From a bacterium (GTDB lineage Bacteria; Oederibacteriota; Muellerivitia; Muellerivitales; Muellerivitaceae), in contig DASZRK010000002.1 of NCBI GenBank assembly GCA_035549195.1, positions 167,655 to 231,654 of the forward strand: a stretch of DNA of 64,000 nt. Direction: 5' to 3'. Positions 34,453 to 42,927 of the stretch are shown here, one piece after another. How positions within the stretch are numbered: position 1 is the stretch's first letter; every line of letters starts with the position of its first letter. The notes below the pieces were generated by a model. That model saw only the letters and a program-made list of their open reading frames with translations, made no database searches and was not told where the DNA came from. The translations under genes were made by a program, and so were the position numbers.

Positions 34453-35139
34453 ATGCAGAAGAACCACTTTTTTGAGACCCTTCGCTCGCTCCTTTTTGGG
34501 GCCGCGATGGTGGCAGCCTGTGCCGCCCTCTCCTGCGGCACAGGCCTCGCTGCCGATCAACAGCCGGTCGCGCTGTCCTTCTATAGCGAATCGGGGCACT
34601 TCAAGGTCGAAGGCTCCTTCTTCACCGACGCCGACCGTTCCACCGCCTGGCACGTCCTCACCGATTACGCCAGCATCCCCCATTTCGTCAACAGCATGAA
34701 GGTCAGCAAGGTCGAGAGCCAGGACGAGCACGACCTGGTCCTGGACCAGGAAGGCGAGGGCGGCTTCCTCTTCTTCACCCAACGCATCCATCTCCTGCTC
34801 TCGGTCCATGAGCAACCCGAGAAGTCCATCGTCTTCCAGGACACCAGCCACAAGGATTTCGACTATTACCAGGGTTCCTGGACCATCAAGAAGGCGGATT
34901 CGGGCCAGGGGCTGGAGGTCATCTACACCCTCGACGCCCAGGGGCATTTCGACGGCCCCGGCTTCCTGGTCAGCGATTCCATCCAGGGCAATGTGAAGGA
35001 CCTGCTGGAGTCGGTCCGGCGGGAGATGGGCATCCAACAGGCGGCCTTGGATCAAAAAAAAAGCTCGAAGGACATGGTGGCCGAGAACCCCAAGGCGAAC
35101 CAACTCTCGAACCAACTGCCGAATCAGCTGAATAAATAG
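34453..35139 (+). CDS. Exported SRPBCC/START-like lipid-binding protein
   Basis: 228 residues with a lipoprotein-like or Sec signal (GAAMVAACAALSCGTGLAAD). The middle part is the SRPBCC fold used for polyketide cyclases and lipid carriers: FFTDADRSTAWHVLTDYASIPHFVNSMKVSKVESQDEHDLVLDQEG, FQDTSHKDFDYYQGSWTIKKAD, VIYTLDAQGHFDGPGFLVSDSIQGNVKDLLESVRREM. The tail holds the repeat NQLSNQLPNQLNK. Its ligand is unknown. It sits in one run with the YceI protein and porin; together they look like an outer-membrane lipid or hydrophobic-compound handling set (inference). Confidence 0.75.
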   Translation: MQKNHFFETLRSLLFGAAMVAACAALSCGTGLAADQQPVALSFYSESGHFKVEGSFFTDADRSTAWHVLTDYASIPHFVNSMKVSKVESQDEHDLVLDQEGEGGFLFFTQRIHLLLSVHEQPEKSIVFQDTSHKDFDYYQGSWTIKKADSGQGLEVIYTLDAQGHFDGPGFLVSDSIQGNVKDLLESVRREMGIQQAALDQKKSSKDMVAENPKANQLSNQLPNQLNK

Positions 35140-35372
35140 ATCTTTTCCCCGATATAGACGTTTCTGTCATCGCGAGCCCTTCGATTCGCTTCGCTAGCTC
35201 AAGGCAGGGATCGGGGCAACTTCACCCCGAGTAAGATCGAGGGGCTCAGTTCTAATAAGCCTCTTCCCCAGTATAGGTCTGCCTGTCATTGCGAGGAATG
35301 ACCGCCGCATAGGCGGTCGCTCATGACGAAGCAACCTCAGTTTAAATAAGCCGCTTCCCCGATCTGTCTACT
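35132..35372. repeat. Tandem intergenic repeat cluster ending in dinB
   Basis: A unit beginning AATAAG-type sequence, CTTCCCC, TATAG and GTCATYGCGAG recurs at about 35132, 35253 and (partly) 35345. The first copy includes the palindromic element also found inside cusA (35177-35204). The third, partial copy runs into the stop codon region of dinB. Copies of the GTCATTGCGAGG type are known as dispersed intergenic repeats in many bacterial genomes. Confidence 0.6.
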
Positions 35373-36630
35373 GGATCTTCGGCTTCTGGAAGGCCGACAT
35401 TTCGCTCTTTTTATCGTGGGATTCCTCACGCGGGTCCAACGACGAGGCCTTCTCCAGCTTATGGAACCCATACTTCCGCTTGATGGCGTCCACGCTCTTG
35501 AAAAGCTTGTCCTTCTTCTCGGATCCCATTTCCGGGAACAGCCAGTCCTCCCCTTCCTCGACCGCCTCGAACCTCGAGAGCGAGACCCCGAGAAGCCTGA
35601 TCTTGCGCTTTCGGGTATGGGAATCCTTGAACAACTCATAGGCAGTCCGCATGACGGTCGCGTCATCATGGGTGGGGTTGATGCTATGGGCCCGGGTGAT
35701 GGTCTGGAAATCGTCGTAGCGGAGCTTCAAGGTGATCGTCCGGGCCTTCTTGCCGATCCGCCGCAGGCGGTAACAACCCTTCTCCGATAACCAAGCTAGG
35801 GTCTGGTGGATCTGCTGGAGGTCGGCGGTGTCCTTCTCGAAGGTGGTCTCATGGCCCACGCTCTTGGCCGCGTGGTAAGGATGAACTTCGGCGCTGCCCA
35901 AGCCCCGGGCCGCCCCATAGAGCCACTCCCCCGCCGACTGTCCGAAGGATTTTTGGAGCTTCGGCAAGGGGATGGACACGATGTCCCCGATCTTGAAGAT
36001 CCGCATTTCCTTCAAGCGCGGCTGGGTCTTCTCCCCCGCCCCGTGGAGCCGTTCGATGGGGAGCGGCGCCAGGAAAGCCTGTTCCTGCCCTTCAGGCACC
36101 ACCACGACCCCGGTGTTCTCGGTGACCTTCTGGCCCAGGAAGGCCGGGTCGGGTTTGACGGTCTTTCCCGCGATCTTGGCCACGTATTTATTGGAGGCGA
36201 TGGCGACCGAACAGGAAAGTTTCGTGCGCTCAAAGACCGAGTCCCGCACCTTGCGGGCCATGACCCAGGGATCGTTGCCATAAAGGGCTTCGCAGCCGGT
36301 GAAATCCAGGTAGAACTCGTCGATGGAGGCGTATTCGACCAAGGGCGCGATCCGGCGAAGCAGGACATAGACCTTGCGGGAATATTTGGAATAGAGCTTG
36401 TGGTGGCCGGGGACAAAGAGGGCTTTGGGGCAGAGTTTTTCGGCGGTCATGATCGGCATACCGGATTTGATGCCGTATTTACGGGCTTCGTAGGAGGCAG
36501 AGGCCACGACCCCGCGTTCGCCCTTGCGGCCGCCCACGACCACGGGTTTCCCGTTCAGGGAGGGGTCGAGCAGACGCTCGCAGGACACGAAAAAGGAGTT
36601 CATGTCGATATGGGCAATAAGGTGGCTCAT
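35368..36630 (-). CDS. dinB: DNA polymerase IV (Y-family)
   Basis: 420 residues. Catalytic motifs intact: IAHIDMNSFFVSCE (metal-binding Asp) and YASIDEFYLD (Asp-Glu pair), with little-finger domain RTITLKLRYDDFQTITRAHS. Error-prone translesion polymerase, probably SOS-induced. The C-terminus is longer than usual, with a basic tail ending QKPKIQ; its stop codon lies at the edge of a repeat cluster, and the tail may be repeat-derived. An inverted repeat GAATAC-N4-GTATTC lies about 30 bases upstream. Confidence 0.92.
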   Translation of the reverse strand: MSHLIAHIDMNSFFVSCERLLDPSLNGKPVVVGGRKGERGVVASASYEARKYGIKSGMPIMTAEKLCPKALFVPGHHKLYSKYSRKVYVLLRRIAPLVEYASIDEFYLDFTGCEALYGNDPWVMARKVRDSVFERTKLSCSVAIASNKYVAKIAGKTVKPDPAFLGQKVTENTGVVVVPEGQEQAFLAPLPIERLHGAGEKTQPRLKEMRIFKIGDIVSIPLPKLQKSFGQSAGEWLYGAARGLGSAEVHPYHAAKSVGHETTFEKDTADLQQIHQTLAWLSEKGCYRLRRIGKKARTITLKLRYDDFQTITRAHSINPTHDDATVMRTAYELFKDSHTRKRKIRLLGVSLSRFEAVEEGEDWLFPEMGSEKKDKLFKSVDAIKRKYGFHKLEKASSLDPREESHDKKSEMSAFQKPKIQ

Positions 36631-36659
36631 TAGACTTACTTTAGGTCAGCAAATAAGAA

Positions 36660-36675
36660 GAATACAAGCGTATTC
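36660..36675. promoter_or_regulatory. Candidate SOS/LexA operator upstream of dinB
   Basis: Perfect inverted repeat GAATAC-N4-GTATTC, 30 bases upstream of the dinB start. Position and symmetry suit a repressor of a DNA-damage polymerase; LexA binding in this lineage is unproven. Confidence 0.4.
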
Positions 36676-37012
36676 CTTTTTTGACTTTTAAATGGTTATT
36701 TTGTTTGCTTTGTTGCGGAAGTGCTTCCGACCCGAATCTTGGCGTCCATCGCCGCGTTCCCGAAAGGGATAGGGTTGGAAGCTTTTCTATTTAGGCCAGG
36801 TCTGAACATAGATTTCCCGATGCGGGATTATTTATTTATATTCATTCCCGGCTTTTTCCCTGGCGATAATTTCACGTGCCGCTGCCGATGCTATAAAGCT
36901 CAACGACAAAACCGATGCTGTAAGATACACGTATGATCCCTTATTTAACCATTATTAGCCGCGCAGGCCTTTGTTTTGAGTTTCCAGGGTCGCCCTTTCC
37001 AACAGAAAAGAA
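36676..37012. other. Gene-free AT-rich gap upstream of the TPR glycosyltransferase
   Basis: The 337 bases are more AT-rich than the flanks. A short plus-strand frame (36721-36936) has no ribosome site or recognisable motif. On the minus strand a fragment reading AREIIAREKAGNEYK before a stop hints at gene debris. No RNA gene or promoter was clear. Confidence 0.4.
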
Positions 37013-38857
37013 ATGCCCTGGGAAAAAACGGATCCATTCCCTTTGAAAAAACTATTTACCGAAAACTCAATGATTATCTCCGCGCTGACTCTTTTGACGG
37101 CGTTGCCCCTTGCCCCGTCTCTTTGGAATGGGTTCGTCAATTGGGACGATCCCGTTTTCGTCGAACACAATCTGAATATCCGGAGCTTCGATCTTGAGTC
37201 CATGAAATGGATGTTCACGACTTTTTACCAGGGTAACTGGACGCCTTTGACGTGGTTGACATTCGCTCTTGATTATCGGATCGGAGGACTCCATCCGTGG
37301 ATATTTCATATGGACAGCCTGTTCATCCATCTTGCCAATACGGTCGTAGTGTTTTTTCTGGTGTCCAGGCTGCTCATGCGGATCCTTCCCGCGGGGGAAG
37401 CCCAAAACCAGCCTCGAAAATACGCGGCTTTCTTGACCGCACTTTTGTTCGGTATCCATCCACTTCACGTCGAGCCCGTCGCATGGGTCACCGATCGCGT
37501 CGATCTTTTGTGCGGTCTTTTCTTCTTGCTGAGCCTGCATTGCTATTTGGTTTTCGTATCGGGAGGAAAAAGAAGGATCGCGTATTACGCCGCTTCGTTC
37601 GTGTTTTTCCTGGTCGCGATGGCTTCAAAATCGATGGCTATAAGTCTCCCAATCATTTTATTGCTCATTGATACCTGGCCCTTCCACCGTTGGAAGACGC
37701 GGGTTCGGGACGTGGTGCTTGAGAAGGTCCCTTTCTTTGTGGCCACGATCATCTTCGGAATGCTATCCCTCTATGCCCGTTCAGAGGCGAAGGCTATAGC
37801 GGGTCTCAACACCGTTCCCCTTGATTTTCGGTTCATGAACGCATCTCACTCGGTCGTCCTCTATTTAGAGAGATCATTCATCCCGTCGAATCTTGGCATT
37901 TTGTATCCACTCCTTCTCAAAGATACCTATTCGGCCGGGAACGTCTTTTCGATGATCTTGACGGTCTTTCTGATAGCGCTCATTTTCTTACAGCGAAAGA
38001 AGCGGCCGTACCTGGCCGTTTCCTTTTCCTATTACCTGATCACCTTGGCACCGGCCATAGGTTTATTGCAGGTCGGAAGCCAGGCCGCGGCCGATCGATA
38101 TTTCTATCTTCCGAGCATAGGGCCCTTTCTGCTGTTCTCGTCATGGCTGGTTTTAAGAGCGGCTTCGAAAAGAAGCGTTTACATATCGGTGATCGCCTTC
38201 TTCTGGGTCTTACTAGGCCTGTTGGCATATCGACAGGTCACTACCTGGAAAGATTCGATCTCTTTGTGGGAAAACGTCATGAGAACCCAACAACGGCGGT
38301 CGACCATCGCCTATATCAGTCTGGGCGATGCATATCGAAAGGCGGGGCGCTGGAATGAGGCGATGCCTCTTTTGGAGCACGCGATACAACTGGACCCTGG
38401 CGCACCTAATGCCTACGACGGAATGGGCAGAATTCTTTTGGAAGAAGGGAAATACGAAGACGCGGAGAAAGCGTTCATGACAGCCGCTACGGCCGATCCG
38501 TTGGATGTTTGGGCCCATTGCCATTTAGCCATCGTCTATTCCGCCATGAAAAAGGAAAACCTGTCTAAGGAGCAGCAGAAAATAGCCGTTTCTATAAAAA
38601 CCGATGATCCATGGGCTCATTATGAAAGCGGCTCGAATTACCTGAAATTTGGAATGGATGAAGCGGCTTTAACGGAGACCCATTTGGCGATCAAGCAAAG
38701 TGCCTGTTTTGGCGAGGCCTACGACCAATTAGGAGCACTCTTATGGAAGAGCGGAAAGAAAGAGGATGCCATTGTGGCGTACCAAAAAGCCATTTCTTTG
38801 GATCCGAGAAACGAGACGTTCAAGACCGACTATAAGGCGGTTGTTGGGTCCCGCTGA
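37013..38857 (+). CDS. TMTC-like membrane glycosyltransferase with TPR tail
   Basis: 614 residues. A GT-C-type membrane part (about 1-420) with PLTWLTFALDYRIGG, a luminal NWDDPVFV acidic pair, and HPLHVEPVAWVTDRVDLLCGLFFLL, as in bacterial and eukaryotic TMTC-like O-mannosyltransferases. It is followed by TPR repeats (about 430-610; AIAYISLGDAYRKAGRWNEAMPLLEHAIQLDPGAPNAYDGMGRILLEEGKYEDAEKAF-type units). It likely transfers a sugar from a lipid-linked donor outside the cytoplasmic membrane. Codon use and base composition are less GC-rich than neighbours, and the gene lies between an intact dinB and a dinB fragment, suggesting acquisition. Start at ATG 37013 is not marked by a strong ribosome site. 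Confidence 0.8.
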   Translation: MPWEKTDPFPLKKLFTENSMIISALTLLTALPLAPSLWNGFVNWDDPVFVEHNLNIRSFDLESMKWMFTTFYQGNWTPLTWLTFALDYRIGGLHPWIFHMDSLFIHLANTVVVFFLVSRLLMRILPAGEAQNQPRKYAAFLTALLFGIHPLHVEPVAWVTDRVDLLCGLFFLLSLHCYLVFVSGGKRRIAYYAASFVFFLVAMASKSMAISLPIILLLIDTWPFHRWKTRVRDVVLEKVPFFVATIIFGMLSLYARSEAKAIAGLNTVPLDFRFMNASHSVVLYLERSFIPSNLGILYPLLLKDTYSAGNVFSMILTVFLIALIFLQRKKRPYLAVSFSYYLITLAPAIGLLQVGSQAAADRYFYLPSIGPFLLFSSWLVLRAASKRSVYISVIAFFWVLLGLLAYRQVTTWKDSISLWENVMRTQQRRSTIAYISLGDAYRKAGRWNEAMPLLEHAIQLDPGAPNAYDGMGRILLEEGKYEDAEKAFMTAATADPLDVWAHCHLAIVYSAMKKENLSKEQQKIAVSIKTDDPWAHYESGSNYLKFGMDEAALTETHLAIKQSACFGEAYDQLGALLWKSGKKEDAIVAYQKAISLDPRNETFKTDYKAVVGSR

Positions 38858-38880
38858 AGAATCCAAGGGCCTCTTAGGCG

Positions 38881-38949
38881 TGGGTCGAGCAGGCGCTCAC
38901 AGGACACGAAAAAGGAGTTCATGTCGATATGGGCGATGAGGCGGCTCAT
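38881..38949 (-). pseudogene. 5' fragment of a second dinB gene
   Basis: Twenty-three codons starting MSRLIAHIDMNSFFVSCE match the N-terminus of the intact dinB at 35368-36630. The DNA is a 69-base near-repeat (64 of 69 bases) of 36563-36631, in the same orientation. Similarity ends abruptly after the conserved ERLLDP. The reading frame continues a short way but without DinB sequence, so this is a truncated copy. Confidence 0.75.
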
Positions 38950-38970
38950 TGGTATGCGTTGGTATACCAA
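38949..38970. promoter_or_regulatory. Palindrome upstream of the dinB fragment
   Basis: Perfect 12-base palindrome TTGGTATACCAA (38959-38970), preceded by a second ATTGGTAT half. It lies directly before the fragment's start codon. It may be a remnant damage-response operator; it differs from the box upstream of intact dinB but shares a GTAT core. Confidence 0.35.
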
Positions 38971-38999
38971 TGAAAAGAGCACCAATAGATTGTTTAAAG

Positions 39000-39191
39000 T
39001 TATTTTTTTTCTTTTTTGGTGAAATTCTGAATATTGCTCGGGGCAACAACTTCCCAATGAGACGGAGCTGGCAGTAATTTAGTATCAGACCCCGAAAGAT
39101 AAGGTTCTATATCAGCCATAATTTTTTTATACGACTTACTTTCGGCGGGGAAAATATCGTGAATTGTTTCTGTCTGTTTTACGTTACTCAT
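39000..39191 (-). CDS. 63-residue protein of a serine-protease cassette
   Basis: Hydrophilic, no membrane segment and no motif recognised (SNVKQTETIHDIFPAES ... TKLLPAPSHWEVVAPSNIQ). It begins five bases after the protease stop, so it is probably co-translated with it. Base composition is AT-rich like the protease and unlike most of the window. Function unknown. Confidence 0.45.
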   Translation of the reverse strand: MSNVKQTETIHDIFPAESKSYKKIMADIEPYLSGSDTKLLPAPSHWEVVAPSNIQNFTKKEKK

Positions 39192-39196
39192 ACTTT

Positions 39197-40084
39197 TTAG
39201 CCCCTCACACTAGTCTTACTAGACTCTATTAACTTCCCGCATTGATTTCCAGTCACCCAATTCGATCTTACATACAATTCCCATAAACAATCCCACTCTT
39301 TTGTCCTGATATTTATGTCCAAAACATTTAAACCTGTGGCCCTCACATCTTCTCTAGTAATCATTCGTCCGTGCGATAAAGACTTTTCTTGTGTCAAAAA
39401 TATTTCTATCGCCTTGATGATTTCATCATCCTTCTTACCCTTCATCATAGACTTTTGCAAAAGTCTTACAGCAACGTCCCTCGATAGTAGTTGAGCCACT
39501 TTCATCTCTTGAACTAACCGCGCATCATATTTATCAAGTTGTTGCATGTATGGTTGAATGGCCGGGTATTGACCAGAACGCGCTTCATTAAAGAGAGTCT
39601 CATAGGAAACTATGTAGTCTTGCGCAGAACTCGCTTGTTGTTTCCCTTTGTCATCAACATATAAAAATTGTGGGTCGGTCGGTCCAAGCTCGGAAGTCTG
39701 GCTCATATGAATTGCATCTGCCCCGAAACAAATGATGGTTCCAGCCGACTTTGCCATATGCGGAACAATTACTTCAAATCCATCCGGGAAGTAAGACCGG
39801 CAAAGGTTGACAATTCTTTCTGCAGCTAAAATATCGCCACCGGGGGAGTTCAAAATTAAATAAAGCTTTTTATCTTTTGTTTCGGCAGAAAGAACACTTT
39901 CCAGCATTTCGGCGTCACCATCGGTAATCATGACATCCGGTTTGCTGAAAGAAGTGAAAAAGGTTACGACCTGACCCTTCAAATGTTTTTCTATTTCCCT
40001 TATCACTCCCTGACGAATTTCAGGAGCTTGATTGACTTCGCTTATTAATTTATTAAAAGGGCTGTCTTTAAAATCTTTATACAT
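39197..40084 (-). CDS. SppA/ClpP-fold serine protease (serine dehydrogenase proteinase family)
   Basis: 295 residues. Serine-protease signatures of the SppA/ClpP-crotonase fold: LILNSPGGDILAAERIV (oxyanion Gly pair, about 77-92) and HMAKSAGTIICFGADAIHMS with nucleophile S113; then SELGPTDPQF, which is characteristic of the SDH_sah (Pfam SDH protease) family. No signal peptide or membrane segment, so it is cytosolic. The ATG lies inside the last codons of a small KGG-type gene (8-base overlap), and a 63-residue gene follows. AT-rich composition suggests horizontal transfer. The family's substrates are mostly unknown. Confidence 0.8.
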   Translation of the reverse strand: MYKDFKDSPFNKLISEVNQAPEIRQGVIREIEKHLKGQVVTFFTSFSKPDVMITDGDAEMLESVLSAETKDKKLYLILNSPGGDILAAERIVNLCRSYFPDGFEVIVPHMAKSAGTIICFGADAIHMSQTSELGPTDPQFLYVDDKGKQQASSAQDYIVSYETLFNEARSGQYPAIQPYMQQLDKYDARLVQEMKVAQLLSRDVAVRLLQKSMMKGKKDDEIIKAIEIFLTQEKSLSHGRMITREDVRATGLNVLDINIRTKEWDCLWELYVRSNWVTGNQCGKLIESSKTSVRG

Positions 40085-40256
40085 TTTTACCCCATCTTGT
40101 CTTAGCGGCTTTTTTTGCTATCGCTATACGATCTGCTGACGATAAGGATTGTGCTCGTGCAATTCCGCCCTTAAGTCCTCCCTTACGACCCATATGGGCC
40201 ATAAAGCGGCTTATTTCTTCTTTGGTTGGAGTCAACGGCTTTTCGTTTTTGCCCAT
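40077..40256 (-). CDS. 59-residue KGG-motif protein
   Basis: MGRKGGLKGGIARAQSLSS begins the C-terminal half, a motif seen in small basic KGG-type proteins; the N-terminal half is acidic (TPTKEEISRFMAH). Probably a small nucleic-acid- or protein-binding adaptor. Start codon ATG 40256 is preceded by GAGGG. It overlaps the protease start by eight bases, so the two are translationally coupled. A clean promoter lies just upstream. The KGG motif also recalls the recurrent small gene beside such proteases (family association is inference). Confidence 0.6.
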   Translation of the reverse strand: MGKNEKPLTPTKEEISRFMAHMGRKGGLKGGIARAQSLSSADRIAIAKKAAKTRWGKNV

Positions 40257-40288
40257 AATTAATTGAGACCCTCTAAACTCCAGGGACG

Positions 40289-40317
40289 TTTATAGTCATA
40301 GTTGCATGAACGGTCAA
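40289..40317 (-). promoter_or_regulatory. Sigma-70-type promoter of the KGG/protease cassette
   Basis: On the minus strand TTGACC-N17-TATAAA, near consensus, 33 bases upstream of the KGG gene's start. It shows the cassette has its own promoter. Confidence 0.7.
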
Positions 40318-40389
40318 GCATTTAACTACCGATAGATATTTTCGGAAGAAAATTGGGCACTTATGGCTAAAAACAAAAAGAGAAAAGGT

Positions 40390-42834
40390 TTATTCTCCCA
40401 GCGTTACTTCCACCTTCACCGTTTTCTTCCCCGTGGCCGGTGGAATAATGTTCCCCTCCACCTTCTGGCCATCCACTTTCAGGCTCTTCACGCCCTTGCT
40501 GATGCCCTTCGGGTTGGTCACGTGGACCTGGTATTCCACCCCACGGTAATGACGGGTGACCTTGAAGTCTTTCCAGCCCTTCGGGATACAGGGGTCGATC
40601 TGTAGGCCGTTGAATTCCGGCTTCACGCCTAAGAGTCCTTGTGAAACGGTGAGAAAGGTCCAGGCGGCGGTCCCGGTCAGCCAGGAGTTCTTGGCTTCGC
40701 CCGGGGTAGCCGCGTCGCGGCCCGCGATCATCTGGGCGTAGACGTAAGGCTCACTGCGGTAGGTCTCGATCTGGCTTTCCTTCGCCGAAGGACAGATGGA
40801 AAGGTAATACTCCAGCGCCCGGTCGCCCTCGCCCAACATGCACCAACCCAGGTTGATCCAGGTGTTGTTGTGGCAGAAGATGCCGGCGTTCTCCTTGTAG
40901 CCCGGGGGATAGCTGGTCACTTCGCCCAATTCCAGGTGGTAGGTGCTGTAGGCCGGCTGTTGCAGGATGATGCCGTTGGACGTGTAGAGGAGCTTGTGGA
41001 CGCTTTCCAAGGCCTGGCGGGCCCGGCCATTGTCCTTCCCCGCCCCGCCCAGAACGCACCAGCCCTGGCTTTCGATGAAGATCTTCCCTTCTTCGTTGGC
41101 CTTGGACCCCACCGGATTCCCCTTGGCGTCATAAGCGCGGGTGTACCATTCGCCGTCCCAGGCCTTTTCCTCGACCACTTTCAACATATCGTCGTAAGCC
41201 TTCTGCATCCGGTCGGCATCCGCCTCTTTCTTCATGAACTTATAGAGCGAGTTCATTTCCCGGGAAGCGTAGAGGAAAAGTCCCGCGATCATGACGGATT
41301 CGGCTTTGGACCCCTTCACGTCGCCCGCCGTCTGGAAAGACTCGTTGGGCTCGGTGGAGAAGCAGTTCAAGTTCAGGCAGTCGTTCCAGTCCGCGTGGCC
41401 GATCAAGGGCAAGCCCCGGTCGCCGCGGTTCTTCAGGGTATAGGCGATGCTGGTCTCCAGGTGGTGGAGCAGGTTCTCTTTCGACCCCGGCTTGTCGGCG
41501 TAGCCCACGGGAGCTTCCAGGATGGAGGTATCCCCCGTCTCCTTGATGTAGGCGCAGGTGGAGAGGATGAGCCACAAGTGGTCGTCGTAGAAGTCCCCGC
41601 CGATCTCGGCGTTGCCCTTCTTGGTGAGCGGCTGGTACTGGTGATAACAGGTGCCGTCGGAAAGCTGGGTGGCGGCGATATCCAGGATGCGTTGCTTGGC
41701 CCGTTCGGGAATGAGGTGCACAAAGCCCAACAGGTCCTGGTTGGAATCGCGGAAACCCATGCCGCGGCCAATGCCCGTCTCGAAAAGACTGGCGGAACGG
41801 GACAGGTTGAAGGTGGCCATGCACTGGTATTGGTTCCAGGTGTTGAGCATGCGGCGGGCGTGCGGGTCCGGGCAGTCCACTTGGAACTTGGAAAGCAGGC
41901 CGTCCCACATCTTTTTCACGCTCTCGAAGGCCGCGTCCACGGCCCCGGGCTTCTGGTACTTCGCCAGGATCTCCCGGCCCTTGGTCTTGTTCATCACAAA
42001 GGGCTTGTCGAACTTCGGCAGGTCGCCCTGGTCCACGTAGGCCAGGATGTAGGAATAGGTCTCGCTCGCGCCCGGCGCCAATTTCAGGTGCACCTGGTGG
42101 GACCCGATGGGGTTCCAGCCATGGGCCACGGTCTTCTTGGACTGTCCGGCGAAAGGCACGGCGGCCTCATGCAGGCCGTTGTGGACGCCCACGAAAGCGT
42201 CGCGGGAGGTGTCGAACCCGGCGATGTCCCGGGTGCAGGCGAAGAGGGCGTAATGGCTGCGGCGTTCCCGGTATTCGGTCTTGTGGTAGATAGCCGACCC
42301 TTCCACCTCGACCTCGCCGATGGAATAGGTACGCTGGTAGTTGGTCATGTCGTTCTGGGCCTCGAAGAGGCAGAACTCAATGAAGGAGAAGAGCTTCAGG
42401 TCCTTCGACTTGTTGCCGGTGTTCTTGACGGTGGTCTTCCAAATTTCCAGGTTCTCGCCCGGCGGCACGAAGAACAGCATCTCGACCTCGACCCCGTCCT
42501 TGGCCCCGAGGATCTTGGTATAGCCCAGCCCATGGCGGCATTCGTAGCGGTCCAGCGCCGTCTTGGTCGGCTTCCAGCCCGGGTTCCAGACCGTGCCGTT
42601 GTCGTTCACGTAAAGGTAGCGGCCGCCCAGGTCCATGGGCACATTGTTGTAGCGGTAGCGGGTCAGGCGGCGGAGCTTGGCGTCCTTCCAGAAGCTGTAG
42701 CCCCCGGCGGTGTTGGTGCAGAGGCCGAAGAACTCGTCCTGGCCGATGTAATTGAGCCAGGGCAGCGGCGTGTCGGGCCGGGTGATGACGTATTCGCGGG
42801 CCGGATCGTCGAAGTGGCCGTAAGGGTTGGACAA
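40390..42834 (-). CDS. Cellobiose phosphorylase (GH94)
   Basis: 814 residues, the length of characterised cellobiose phosphorylases. N-terminal beta-sandwich (GHFDDPAREYVITRPDTPLPWLNYIG; DLGGRYLYVNDNGTVWNPGWKPTKTALDRYECRHGLGYT), an (alpha/alpha)6 barrel with the DWND motif at 482-485 (general-acid Asp) and a C-terminal jelly-roll. GH94 enzymes split cellobiose with phosphate into glucose-1-phosphate and glucose in the cytoplasm, saving ATP. No neighbouring transporter is visible. The gene is alone on the minus strand, next to the accessory cassette. Confidence 0.93.
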   Translation of the reverse strand: MSNPYGHFDDPAREYVITRPDTPLPWLNYIGQDEFFGLCTNTAGGYSFWKDAKLRRLTRYRYNNVPMDLGGRYLYVNDNGTVWNPGWKPTKTALDRYECRHGLGYTKILGAKDGVEVEMLFFVPPGENLEIWKTTVKNTGNKSKDLKLFSFIEFCLFEAQNDMTNYQRTYSIGEVEVEGSAIYHKTEYRERRSHYALFACTRDIAGFDTSRDAFVGVHNGLHEAAVPFAGQSKKTVAHGWNPIGSHQVHLKLAPGASETYSYILAYVDQGDLPKFDKPFVMNKTKGREILAKYQKPGAVDAAFESVKKMWDGLLSKFQVDCPDPHARRMLNTWNQYQCMATFNLSRSASLFETGIGRGMGFRDSNQDLLGFVHLIPERAKQRILDIAATQLSDGTCYHQYQPLTKKGNAEIGGDFYDDHLWLILSTCAYIKETGDTSILEAPVGYADKPGSKENLLHHLETSIAYTLKNRGDRGLPLIGHADWNDCLNLNCFSTEPNESFQTAGDVKGSKAESVMIAGLFLYASREMNSLYKFMKKEADADRMQKAYDDMLKVVEEKAWDGEWYTRAYDAKGNPVGSKANEEGKIFIESQGWCVLGGAGKDNGRARQALESVHKLLYTSNGIILQQPAYSTYHLELGEVTSYPPGYKENAGIFCHNNTWINLGWCMLGEGDRALEYYLSICPSAKESQIETYRSEPYVYAQMIAGRDAATPGEAKNSWLTGTAAWTFLTVSQGLLGVKPEFNGLQIDPCIPKGWKDFKVTRHYRGVEYQVHVTNPKGISKGVKSLKVDGQKVEGNIIPPATGKKTVKVEVTLGE

Positions 42835-42927
42835 GGCAAGGCTCCTGTTTTTGTGGGATCGGACGTGGAATTTTAACGGTTGGCCGGGGGTGAAACTACA
42901 CCAAATTGGGGGACAAAAGAAGGCTTC

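Noticed and set aside
36721..36936. 71-codon plus-strand frame between dinB and the glycosyltransferase
   Set aside because: No ribosome site, no motif, and a composition unlike coding DNA nearby.
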